Source: Alisma plantago-aquatica (Eukaryota; Streptophyta; Magnoliopsida; Alismatales; Alismataceae). From it: DNA of 64,000 nucleotides. Below are positions 44,851 to 56,075 of this stretch, piece after piece. Made by a program: the position numbers and the translations under genes. The notes under the pieces were generated by a model. It made no database searches and was not told where the DNA came from. It saw only the letters and a list, made by a program, of their open reading frames with translations. The stretch covers positions 106,013,501-106,077,500 of the forward strand of contig OY856413.1 in the NCBI GenBank assembly GCA_963693085.1, written 5' to 3'. Each line of letters opens with the position of its first letter. Within the stretch, counting starts at the first letter, position 1.

Positions 44851-46485
44851 TGGGGTACCCATCTGGGCCTAACCTTTGGCATCATCCATCAGGGTGGCAT
44901 GTAAGTGCAAGAATCCATACTTCTATTATTAATGTGATAATCATAATGACTTTATAGTTTGCAAGTATGAACATCCAAACTGATAATTTGCATTCAATGC
45001 GATTAACCATCTGGAAAATCCTCGAGAAACTAAGGCAATTATTCATAATTAACCACATACCTGATTTGCAGATTCAACAAGCTATTAATAATTCCAAGCA
45101 AGCAAGTAATCCAAGAAGCAGTTCAACAATCACAGAATTCGTGAAATTACATTTAATTCTTTTTTATCAAAATCTATCCAAACCATCTTGCTACTTATGG
45201 ATTCTATTCCTTTTTAGGGTTTCTTCCTCTTTTTAGGGTCGACTTTGCAATTAGGGTTTTACTTCCCTTTACTCTTTTTAAACCCTAATTTTCTCATCTA
45301 TCCTTCACGAAAGTTATAAAGGTTACCTTTTACAAACACAATAACCTTAATTCCAGATTAATGCACAATTAACCATCAATTAAGTCCATTAAGCCTCTTT
45401 TACATTAAAGCTACCATTTTTATCCTTTTTAATCTATGACAAAGTCATTATGCTCATTTATCATAAATTTGTAGTTCATTGTGCTCTAATACACATATGA
45501 ACGTTATTTATCATTAATTCTACCTTTTATCCACTAGGAGACCCTAATTTCCACATTAAGGGGTATTTAACCAAAATTAGGAACTTTAATGCTCGAAATA
45601 GCTTAGAATCATCGCATCTTAGCTTTATTCACAATTTTGAATAATTAAAGTCATTAAGAGTCGTGTTTACCAATATCAGGGTTTCAAGGCCCATTAAAGC
45701 TTATGTATGCACATGGAACCCTAAGTTGATCCATTTACATGTAAAGCTCATACTTTTAGATCTTAACATGTCCTTTTATAATCAATAGGTTAACAATACT
45801 CGAATTAGCCTATTTGCACTTAAAACTATCCATCATCATTAATTTGGGTTGCTAGTCAAAATTAATACCCTTTTTCATCAAAATCATATACTTTTGCAAA
45901 TAGGAACCAAATCAGGTTCTCAAATTATTTTTAACGTGTTCCTCATATTTTTCTGATCAACTTTCATGTATAACTTATTTTCATCAGGGCTACCAATCTT
46001 TAGTTGTGAATTATACAAGATAAATACTTTTAAGCCAATAAGAAAGTGACACATCGACCAAGCGAGCTTTCTTTATTTTCCACGCAACTCGGCGGATTAC
46101 TCTTCTACCCTTGATCCCTTCTCATGGCTGTCGGAGGTAGGGGAGTCTTTTCTCCCTTGCTCGTCTTCCACCTCCTGCCAATGCTAACTCACACAAGCAA
46201 CAGCCAGGTCGTGGTCAACCCAGAGGTTGACCCGGAGCCATAGGCCACCGGAGAAGCACCCAAGGTGCAGATCGTAGCTTCGGACCTCTCTGATCTCGTT
46301 CATGGTCTTGATTTCATCTATGGTTGCCAGAGTCATTGGGGTGCAACAGTTCTTCTCTGACAAGAAGCTTGGCCGGTCAGGGGTACAGAGTTGGCAATTC
46401 CCCACAATTCGTCGTTCCCATATACTCACCTTATCAGCACGGACACAGAGAGGTAATATGGGCTATGCACATGGCATGTAGCCCC

Positions 46486-46499
46486 CTATTTATATAGGG
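46486..46499 (-). promoter_or_regulatory. TATA box of solo X LTR
   Basis: The minus strand reads CCCTATATAAATAGG. It is the equivalent of 12719-12730. A GC-rich leader (46080-46460) follows in the direction of transcription. Confidence 0.65.
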
Positions 46500-47617
46500 C
46501 AAGCCAATGAAGATATCCAACCAAATTTGGGCATATCGCTTGGCGTCCACGAAACCTACCAAAACCTAGGTCTCCAGAATCTACTGGACTACTTCCTATA
46601 ATGTTTCGTCCACTATCTTGCAAGATTTTAATTTTGGAAAATCCACCCTCTCGACCTCCTGTTTCCTTATCTGACTGAGGAAGGTGATGATACAGCCTCT
46701 GTTGGATCCAAATCCAACGGTTGTGATGTCATGCATTATAGATCAAAAAGGAAAATAAAATTGTGACAAAATTCTTTCCTCTACACTTTATGATTTTTTG
46801 TAAAATCCATATCTCTCAAACCGACTGTCCCAATAATCCCAAATTTTGAGGGAAACTTAATGAAGACTTAATCTACCTCTGTTCCAAATTTGGGCTCTTT
46901 ATATAAAAGAAAACGTGCCTTTTTCTTAAGTGCAAGATATTACTCAATTATGAGTTTTTCTCACCTATTTTCTCTTTCCTTTGCTATAAAATTATTATTC
47001 TGAGATCCTTAAACCTCAAGGAACCTTAATGGCTCTAAATCCACTCTTGGGAATAATTCCTTAGCCTCTTTCCTTATCTTTCATCCTTTTTCTTATTATC
47101 TTATTTTTTTCTTATTAAAATATCTCTTTTTGAGGATTTCTCTTTTATTTTCCTCATTGGTATTCCTTTTAATATTAGGAATCCTTTGGATATGAAAATC
47201 CATCAAGGATATCTTAATTACACCTCTTTCCACTTATTTTCCACATTTTATCATTATTTTCAATTTCTTTCTTAATAAAGAAATACTTAATTGATCTTTT
47301 CCTTTCTTATTGTATTTTCTTTGCTTATTTGGATTCCTTGGGACCCAAGGAACACCAAGAGGCACGAAATCCACCTTCAGATTTCACTCTTTTGCCTTCT
47401 TGATTTTCTTTTCTCCATTTCTTATTAATAATGGAGTTTCTTTTGTCTTTTCCTTATTATTGGGCCCAATAGCCAATAAAGCCCACAATTAAAACAACAA
47501 GGTTATTTTAAACGAAATTCATGCATTCAATCAAAAGACATCATTATTTGTTCATTTATCTTTATTATGAGAAATTACATTTCTCACCAAATGAACCCAA
47601 AAATTGGGGTTGTAACA

Positions 47618-47622
47618 GAACA
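47618..47622. repeat. Target-site duplication, right copy, of solo X LTR
   Basis: Second copy of GAACA. Family-Y LTR sequence resumes after it. Confidence 0.9.
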
Positions 47623-48712
47623 TATATTGTCTGTGTGGGTGCATGAAAAAAGTGTGCACGTATATATCAACATATAAAAATCAAGTACATGCAAATAATA
47701 ACTATCATTTTCTTTACATATTTTGGCCCTTACTTGATATATTATCTTGGGCATGATCATTATCCCTTCAAAGACTCGCGTGCATCACCCCTTGACACTC
47801 GTCATCCAATCGTTTAGAATATGATATCTAAATTTATGTGATACTCATAGTGGAATCATGATGTGAATAGAATGTAAATAAACATCCAACTGTTTAGATG
47901 TTCAATGTTCAAAAAACACTCAAAAAACACCAGAAACTAATTTGGGTAGTCATGCGCATAACCACATATGTAGATGATGAGTCATGCATATTATAAAATC
48001 ATAATTCAAGAATATTATCCAAATAAAGAAAGCAAACCAAGCAATCTACTTTAATTTGCATGTATGTAAATCCTAAAGTGTCACCATCACATTAATTATA
48101 TTAAATCCTACTCGGTCCTATTCTAGGGTTTAGGTTTCCTTATTATCGAGTTATCATGAGAGTCATGTTTGATACTTTAAAACTCATGTTCATTGTTCTA
48201 ATGACTTAAGAATCCCAATTTATATTAAATGTAGCCACGATGACCAAATCTATCTTGTTACAGCATCATGAACACTTATATCAGGTTACTCACATTAAGG
48301 TTATAGCATGTTACATCATTGATGTTCAAGATATTAATTACACATGTTAAGGATCATACACTCTATAAAACCTAGTTTCTCATCATCATGATCATAACCA
48401 TGTTATATTACCATTGTAGTCCACATTATCTGATAATAGCACAAAAAAGAAGTTTTTAACACATTTAACATGTTAATACTTAAACCTAGGGTTTTAATGA
48501 TTTAATCACCACTTAAACCAATAATTGCACTACTTTTGGAAAATGAATCATTACCAAGTCTCAATTATATTTTATATGCATTCCTCTCATTCTTCTGGTA
48601 ATTTTTTAGATATAAATTGCCCCAATCCAATCATCCTAGCAATTACTACAAACTTTGTAAAATTATCATTATTGGGCCAATCGGATTAGGCCACGTCTGC
48701 CCAATGATTATT

Positions 48713-48771
48713 GTCTACAAGTCCCATGTGATGTCTACAAGGCCCATGTGATGTCCACAGGGCCCATGAGG
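48713..48771. repeat. Three tandem 20-base units in right family-Y LTR
   Basis: GTCTACAAGGCCCATGTGAT-type units occur three times in a row. The left LTR has a single unit near 21110-21130, so the array grew after insertion. Confidence 0.8.
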
Positions 48772-49548
48772 TAGGGTCTGGCCAATGTCCCATGGCCACT
48801 TTAGCCATGCACTCTAGTGTAGTTGTGGTTTAAAATATAACAAAAAGATGTTTTTACCCTTACCTCAGTGGATGAGTTCCCATTTTGTGTGGGTGGTGGT
48901 TGGCCTTTTGAACCTCAGCCACCTTCAACCTCATGGGTGACTCTAGCCCCATTCTTGTGCACATGGTTGTGTCACTCAGCATGGATCTGGCCTCCCTCCT
49001 CTCCATGCAGATCTACTGACTGATGCCCCTACCTACAAGGCACAAGCACCGTCTCCCCATTCCTCCTTCTCTGGCGACTGCACTAGCTCCTTGGTGGTGC
49101 AGTTCCACTACAGTGGACTCCCTGGCTATTGTGGTCAATCTTCCCACTATTATATCTACACCATGCTCTCATGGTAGTGCCCAACCCTAGACACATCATG
49201 ATCGTAAGAAGAAAGGGGAGAGAGGAGAGTATGGGGCTAGTAATTAACATAGTGGGTAGTAGTTCTCTCTGTTTTACAGAACTGTCATCAGCCTACGGAG
49301 GCTTTGTTCTTCCACCCCGATGGGGGCTCATGAGGTCCTAATTAAAATGGTGGCACAAGGTAGAGAGGTCATGTCTAACCAGCCTTATCTATGAGTTGCC
49401 AGACCCTAAGTATATTTGTCACATTCCTAATAGTGTGATATGAACTCTAGTTGGAGTCCATGGAGAAGTAGGGATTGGATGTTGATATGGGTAGAATAAA
49501 AGATAAGGGATAGCATTATAGGTTAGTTTGGCTATATATGTACCCCCC

Positions 49549-49559
49549 ATATATATACT
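49549..49559 (-). promoter_or_regulatory. TATA box of right family-Y LTR
   Basis: The minus strand reads GAGTATATATATG, equivalent to the box at 21895-21908. Confidence 0.55.
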
Positions 49560-50547
49560 CACAACTCTTTCCTCTCTCATTCCTTTTTCCTCTCTCTCTT
49601 CGTTGGAGTACAAGGAAGATGTCAAAGGTCACAAGGGGTTTTGATATTATAGCTTCCTATAAACCCTCCATCACCATCTTTCCATAATCACTAGAAGATG
49701 TCTCTTCTTTTCAACAAAATTAATACCAACTAGAAGGAAAAACATGGTCCTAGGAAGGAATATATTCCTCATACATAAACTCTTGGTTTTTATTATTTGG
49801 CCACAATAAGCCAAAAAGGAAAGCATAGAAATACATGGCACTTTTTTGGATAATTTGGTGGTGCATTCTAGATTATGCTTTTATTTTTCTCCTTGATATA
49901 TCCTTTAAACCAATTATCGTTATGACAAATCATTAATAACTTCTCAAGTTATATTTATTAAGAGGAACTTAAAGGGATGTCTTCCAGATACAAAACTTAC
50001 TCCTTTTAGACATTGTTTAAAAAACACCACTATCTCATGAGGTATCCTTTTTCTCCCAATTTATAGAATTCTTTCACTTTCTTCATTATTTTCAAGTATA
50101 CAAAAGATAAACTGAAATATTCTTATTTGATGCCTCAAACATGGTGTTGCCAATCTCAGTTAGATAATTACTTTTTTAATTACCCAAAACACCAAGTACC
50201 TTATTTTCTTTTGGAAACTTGGATATTATTCAATATTTCAGTTAAATAGTAAATCATAAAGCCATTATGCATGAAAACTCTCTTTTCTAGAGTATTCCAC
50301 ATGACCCCATATTTAAAATATCAACTGTTCGTTATCTCTTTATTATTAGATATTCTACATTTTGTTTTGCCAAAAATATTATTGGATTATTGCAAACCAC
50401 AAAACACATGAAAATATTGTTATTTCTTTACCTTGTGCCGCAAAAAGGACATTATTATTCCATGAATAATGAATTGGGGAATTTAATTATCAAACCATGG
50501 CTTATATTTATATAATTCAATTTTACCAAAATTTAGGATATATGTTT

Positions 50548-51550
50548 AACTTGATTAGTAAAGTGTTAGGTATTAAATTTAAAAAAATCAACAACAATGG
50601 TTAGAAATTGGCTGACTAGACTCTGTACCGATGAGTTCAAGTGTTGAACTGATCAATTTAAGTGTTAGTTAATTTGAACCAACATTGGAAATCAAAACCC
50701 TAAAAGGACCAGTTCAGCAAGTGAATTGATCGTCTTCTATGTATGAACCAACTAGTATAGGTTGTGAACTGACCATTTGGTTGATCAATACGATCAGATC
50801 AGGGACTAATGTTGACATCTTATTGTTCATTAATCAAATATTAGTTTCCAATACAATTTCAAATAGGAAACATTGTGAAATCATTGCTTCAAGAGTTGAA
50901 CCGATATGCTCACATGTGAACCAATCTTCAATAGTGAACTGATTGGTTCAACATTCGCTAGTTTCAAAAAAATTCATGAAATTGTGTCCTTTCGACTCCC
51001 GCTCATACTAGAACTCATGACCTTGTACCTCCTATAAATAGAGGGGTAGCCAATGATGTCAGGAGACACACCAATAAGATATGACAGTTGTTGTCTTCTC
51101 ACAGTTGTGGTAAAGTGAGAACTCAAGAAAGTTCTAGCCGTCAAAGGGAGGAAAAACAAGGGAGAGACAATTGGAAGAGCAATACGACGTTACCACATTG
51201 ACAAGAAGGGACAACTCCTTCTTGTTTGTTCATTTTGAATGACAAGAGTTCTCAGTGGTCCATGTGGATTAATACAAAGGTGAGGAGGTCTTTTCCACCC
51301 TCTAGGATGATTCAGTCAACTATTATCCACGGTGATCAACCAGGAGCTCACCACTGATAGCGATTTAGTACAACTTGAAGTAAGATGCACACTACAACAA
51401 AGGATTGTCGTTGAACTTGCTCCAACACTAGGTATAAACCTTGCAAACCCTCTTTCCCATTACATAGTTGTTCATTCAATCTATTTCTAAGGGGAATATG
51501 GCAGTAAAAATTTTGTTTCCACTGCCATATTTGATGCCATTCTCCCAACA
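50548..51550 (+). repeat. LTR-like block with TATA box (copia-type, probable)
   Basis: CTATAAATAG at 51032-51041 is a strong TATA box. Upstream, at 50620-50960, lies a cluster of motifs such as GTTGAACTGATC, GAACCGAT and GAACTGATTGGTTC. The block ends in CTCCCAACA, a typical copia LTR end. I could not find a pairing LTR, a TG start with matching flanks, or a primer site, so this may be a solo or truncated LTR. The first 50 bases may be the tail of the copia LTR cut at 19451. Confidence 0.45.
51032..51041 (+). promoter_or_regulatory. TATA box in LTR-like block
   Basis: CTATAAATAGAGGGG is a near-consensus plant TATA box. No open frame of note follows it, so it most likely belongs to a retrotransposon LTR. 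Confidence 0.55.
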
Positions 51551-54500
51551 ACTCTGATTTAGTTGAAATTTAGATATAATTTGGAGAACTCAAATGTTAC
51601 CAGTCTTGTAATATGTAAAACTTTTTGAGTGTTTCATGACCTTCCACTCATGACTTGTTTGTCAGCTAAGTTATCCTAGGACAAACTTATTCGACCACAT
51701 ATTCAGGCTAAATTATAGAAGTCTTGTATTTGAGTTTATATTTTTATTGGTATATCAAATTGGTATGAAATTTTAATTCTAGTTGTGTAGCTTTCTTTTA
51801 GACATTTTATTGAATTTTTATAATTTTTGGATGATGTTTCAGTTCTACAGAGTGTGGTGTCGGCCTAGTTTCTTATCAGTAACAACTCAACCAACCATGT
51901 TGCAAACTTCAACATAGTAGTATAGTGTTTGATTTTTGTTTATTTACAACCTAGAACCCAAGGATCCCACATATTTTTCAATTCATTCAAGAGAAAAAAA
52001 ATCCTAGTGAAAGAGGGAGAGTTAGGGTTTGAGACGAGAAAGTGCTGAAATTGATGATCTAGGGTTCTATCATCCGAGAAATGATGAAATCAAGTAAGTT
52101 TAGATTCTTCACATAGTCTTTCATGATGAATCTTCTCTCACATGTTAAGATTTTTTCCCTCCTCTTATTTGATTTGAAATGATATCAAATCTCCCTTTTT
52201 CACGCCCTTTTTCTCCTAATCTCCATTTATAGGGTTTCTGAGTTGAGAGGAGGAAGAAATGGATTCCATTGCTAGAACTTGATTGGATTTCCAAAAATTT
52301 AGTATGTGACCTATATTTTTAAGGTGCTTGTCACCTTATGTGAGTGTTTACTCCCACTTGAGCTTTGTATTCATGTTGAAAGCCTAATTCTATCCGGATA
52401 AAATAATCAAAAACCTTGCTTGTATTTGTTTGTGATTAGGTATTGATTTGGAAAATTATTAGAGAATCAAATTTTACTGATTTTGGTTATTTCTCATTGA
52501 GCTAAACTTACTTAGTTTCTGATGTATTGATTGACTTTTTGTGGAAATTTCTATGGATAGAGGACTATGTTGTTTCATGTGAAAATTGCCTAAAAACAAG
52601 CCCAATGCTCGATATGCTTGGAAATTGAATCGACATGTATAGAATCATACTTGAATTGTATTAACATGAATTATACAAGTGTACTGTTGAATATGACTAA
52701 AATTGAATATGATATTTACAAAAGGATCATATGAGGTGATGATTTCCCCTATTTAGGATTTGCATTGAGGTATTAACTCAAACAAACTAATGAATCAATG
52801 CATACTTATGATTTATGAATGAAAAATGTGGAAATGGAAACTAGGGCTTCCATGTGTGTGAATAGCCCTAATGAACCCTTGCACCATGATGGGATTAATA
52901 AATGATATGGTTCTTATAATGTTTTGAACTAAGAATGACTTCTTGAAAACCCTAGAGTTTAGTATTAATACAAGTATGAGTGATAAACCCAGAACTTGTA
53001 TATAATGTTATAAATGTGATGAAATGTTGAATTGTAGGTATTAGTACTTCTATTGAAGATGTTGAGTCCTACTAATATGATAGAAGCCTAATGCATCTAT
53101 TTTAGTATGACTTCAGAACTGATGAGTTAACCTCATGTGAAAATGGGTCCTATTACACAAGCTACATAACAATGAATTGGGAAGGATGATTAGACATAAT
53201 GATGTAAGAAGATGTAACTTAATGTATTCTTTTAAGCTAGAGTGAGTAGTATTATAAGGGTAGAATGATGTTTGTTAATTAACATGTTGCTATTAGAAGT
53301 AAATGACATGGTACACTCATCTAATAAAAAGAAAGGAAATGGAAAAGAATGAATGGAATGATGATGACAAGTTTAGAATGAAATTAATGAAATGGGTATG
53401 ATAAAGTATATAGTTTATTTATTTTAATTACATGTGGGTCAACCTAAACTAAATGAAGTACATTAAAATCATATTATAAAGGAATTCAATGAGAGAGAAA
53501 CTTTATGCATTTAGTAAATTTAGAATGTTTTGATTCCAAGAGTAGTAGTGAACATGATATCACAGACTTTATGACTAGTGATTATGAAATATAGGAAAAA
53601 TGAAGAAAGGTAATAATTGGATCTAATAACCTAACCCTAACCCTAATGTGGTGAGATACATGATTTTAAGGGATAATACTCTTAGATGAGGGATTTTAGA
53701 ATGTACATATGTATAGTTCAATTCAACTACAAGATGAAGCCTAAGGATGTGAATTGATTCATAAAAACATGTTTGGAATGTAGTTGTATGTTAGAATACT
53801 TGTATTCTGAGAATGGCCTTCTCTAATTGATTTCAAATGAGATCACTTATTTGTTTAATAGTAGCCTAATCAAATAATGGTACATGGTGATAGAGAATTA
53901 TTAAGTGTGTTATGTATATTTATGCTCTGAGATTTATTCATATGCGTAGAAATTGAATGAAATAAGTATATATTGCATTAAAACCTTGTTCTAAGCATGA
54001 TGAATGACATGAGATAATTATATTCTCATATTGTTGCTAGTTATAATGTCTTTGTTAATATTTGATGAGAATTTTTATATGAAATGAACAGATCAGAAAA
54101 ATGTTGAGATTGAATTAACATGCAGTGATTACTTTTGAGAAACCATGTTTAGGGTAAATGATGGACAATGATATTATGTCTTAGACTGAAACACCACTAA
54201 TGGTGATGAAACCTTGATGACGATAAATGTTGTATAATGATATTATGTTTTGGGCCAAAATACTACTTATGATGACTGCTCTGAGATGATGTGGAAAATG
54301 GAAAGAAACATATGTGTTACAAACTATAGATTTGTTGTGCTTCTTACTTTAATCATTGTCTTTTTGATAAAACTAATATGTTTCATGTTATTCTAGCTAC
54401 ATAAGAATATACACATATGATATATGATTTTTGAGTTCTTTAAATATGAATAAAAGAGATTAATAACAAATGAAATGATGACACATTTAGTTAGGTGCCC

Positions 54501-56075
54501 TGAACATTGTGAGTTTCCCTTAAGGTCCATACTAGGGTAAGAAAATAGATTTCCTTGTATTAACTGATGAATTATGAGAAGGATATCCAGAATGTGGATC
54601 GAGGCATTAAAGGTTAGACCACCAAAATTTATGAGTGAGTCATCTGGAGTGTCTATGGCCCTAAATCCTAGTCATGAAAGTCTATGTCCATGAGGAATAG
54701 ACTCTGATGAAATGAAATATGTGAAATAAGAAAATATGATAAATATTGTGATATGTGATATATTGTTTAGTTGGTTCCTATCTCGTGTACCTGAGATGTG
54801 AGACTCTTTAAGAAACCCTGAGGTGAACAGGGTTAGTTGTTGATATCTTACGGTGGCTGGTTAAACCCTAAGATAGTGACGATAACTCATTGACACAATA
54901 ATTAGGCGTGACCACTTCTACTTGGTGAGGTACAAGCCAAATAGTTTCAGTGTAAATGAATAAAAGATGACAAGCTGTCTACAATATGATTTGAATGTTT
55001 GTTACATTGCTTTTACTTCTAGTTGATAATTTGCCATTGTTGGTTATACTTCTTGTTGTGGAAGATAATCATTCAGTTATAGAGATTATTTGTTTCATAT
55101 TCTGATATTTCTTGTTGACAAGTAGTAAATTTTGGGGTTTATATCCACTCTAAATATGATTTGGATTGCTTGTCATTTGATTTTTAGATCCACTCTGGAT
55201 ATGATTTGTATTGCTTGTCATTTGATAGTACTATTTGGTAGACATGTCTTATGTGTATTTCAGCTTCAGGACTATAGGATGTGTTCTTGGTTCGGCTAAT
55301 GAAGTGTTAAAATGATGATGTTATTGCTATGTATTGATTCAAAATTTTTAGATCTTGACTTGTTGCTCATGAAGAAGGAATGTTCATCTTAATTAAGAAG
55401 TACCTACTGATTTTTTGTTATACAGGCTCTAGAAGATGTTTAAATTATGTTCGATTGAAGTGATTACCTTATCTGTTTGATTGGATTACCATTATAAACT
55501 AGATTTCACTAGATGCTAGTACTATATTCTAGACTTTTCACTGTATATATAATTCTTTTAAGCTCAGTATATATAATTTGATGTTGATTCATGTACTCAG
55601 CTTGAGTGGGAGGTATACACTCACTGGGGCTCTATATGAATCTCATGAGGTGGTTTCCAATGTTTTTAGGTATAATGCTATCCAACGGAGAGGTCATGAT
55701 TCTAAAGATATAAATAGAAGGATATTATAGATATAATAGAATGTCCATGTACACTCTTTTTCCTAGGTTTGGTAGCATACAAAGTTCATTTACTCATGTA
55801 CATGTAACTAAAGTAAACTAAATTGCATACAAATAACAATATTTTGATTATGGTTTTAGTGGAGTTGAATAAGTTCTTGTGTTAGTATGAATTGTTAATG
55901 AGGTTTTATGAGAATGGAAAAAGGAAACAAATTGTGTTTTTTTCATATATTGTGATTATCGTGTTACTGAGAATTACTTATTTTGCTTTATAATTTGGGT
56001 ATAGGTTTTGGGTTTCACTTTAATGGTTGGCATTACTGTTGATCAAAAGAGAGGTCCCAACAAGTAACCCCAAGA
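51551..56075. other. Unassigned AT-rich region, probable long LTR or retrotransposon remnant
   Basis: About 4.5 kb with no open frame above about 60 codons that I can support. It has low-complexity ATGA-rich stretches (52700-54500) and small local duplications, including the pair at 55143-55229 and a TGATATTATGTTTTAG-type pair near 54168 and 54235. The 51960-52090 segment, with GAGAGTTAGGGTTTGAGACG, resembles LTR leader sequence. No matching copy is in the window, so the identity is inference. Confidence 0.35.
55143..55229. repeat. Tandem pair of 45-base units
   Basis: ATCCACTCTAAATATGATTTG and its neighbour recur 45 bases on as ATCCACTCTGGATATGATTTG. Both are followed by GCTTGTCATTTGAT. Confidence 0.85.

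Larger units (their letters stand above)
44228..47617 (-). repeat. Solo LTR of family X
   Basis: It is 3390 bases, from TGTAACGACCCCACCTCC to GGGGTTGTAACA, flanked on both sides by GAACA with no internal region. It aligns with 10292-13677. A solo LTR with intact target copies shows that the interior was lost by recombination between two LTRs. A tandem pair of about 74-base units lies at 44721-44850, and a TATA box at 46486-46499. Confidence 0.92.
19452..50547 (-). mobile_element. Family-Y LTR retrotransposon (non-coding interior), split by nested insertions
   Basis: Related LTRs lie at 19452-22878 and 43893 to about 50547. The internal region (22879-24651 plus 42857-43892, about 2.8 kb) has a polypurine tract next to the left LTR and a decayed primer-like site next to the right one, which places the element on the minus strand. 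I see no gag or pol in the interior, so it fits the large non-autonomous LARD type. It is split by the complete family-T element at 24652-42856. Its left LTR has a SINE, and its right LTR has a solo X LTR. I could not find a convincing 5-bp target duplication at its outer edges, and the right edge is accurate to a few bases only. Confidence 0.8.
43893..50547 (-). repeat. 5' LTR of family-Y element (solo X LTR inserted)
   Basis: This LTR starts TGTAACAACCTCACTTTTC and matches the left Y LTR in order. The right edge near 50547 is approximate, because the terminal GACA has changed to GTTT. Without the solo LTR and its target copy it is about 3.26 kb. A TATA box lies at 49549-49559. Confidence 0.82.

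Noticed and set aside
19447..50552. Target duplication for the outer edges of the Y element
   Set aside because: The left flank AATGA and right flank AACTT do not match at the best boundary guess. The right edge has decayed, so no claim is made.
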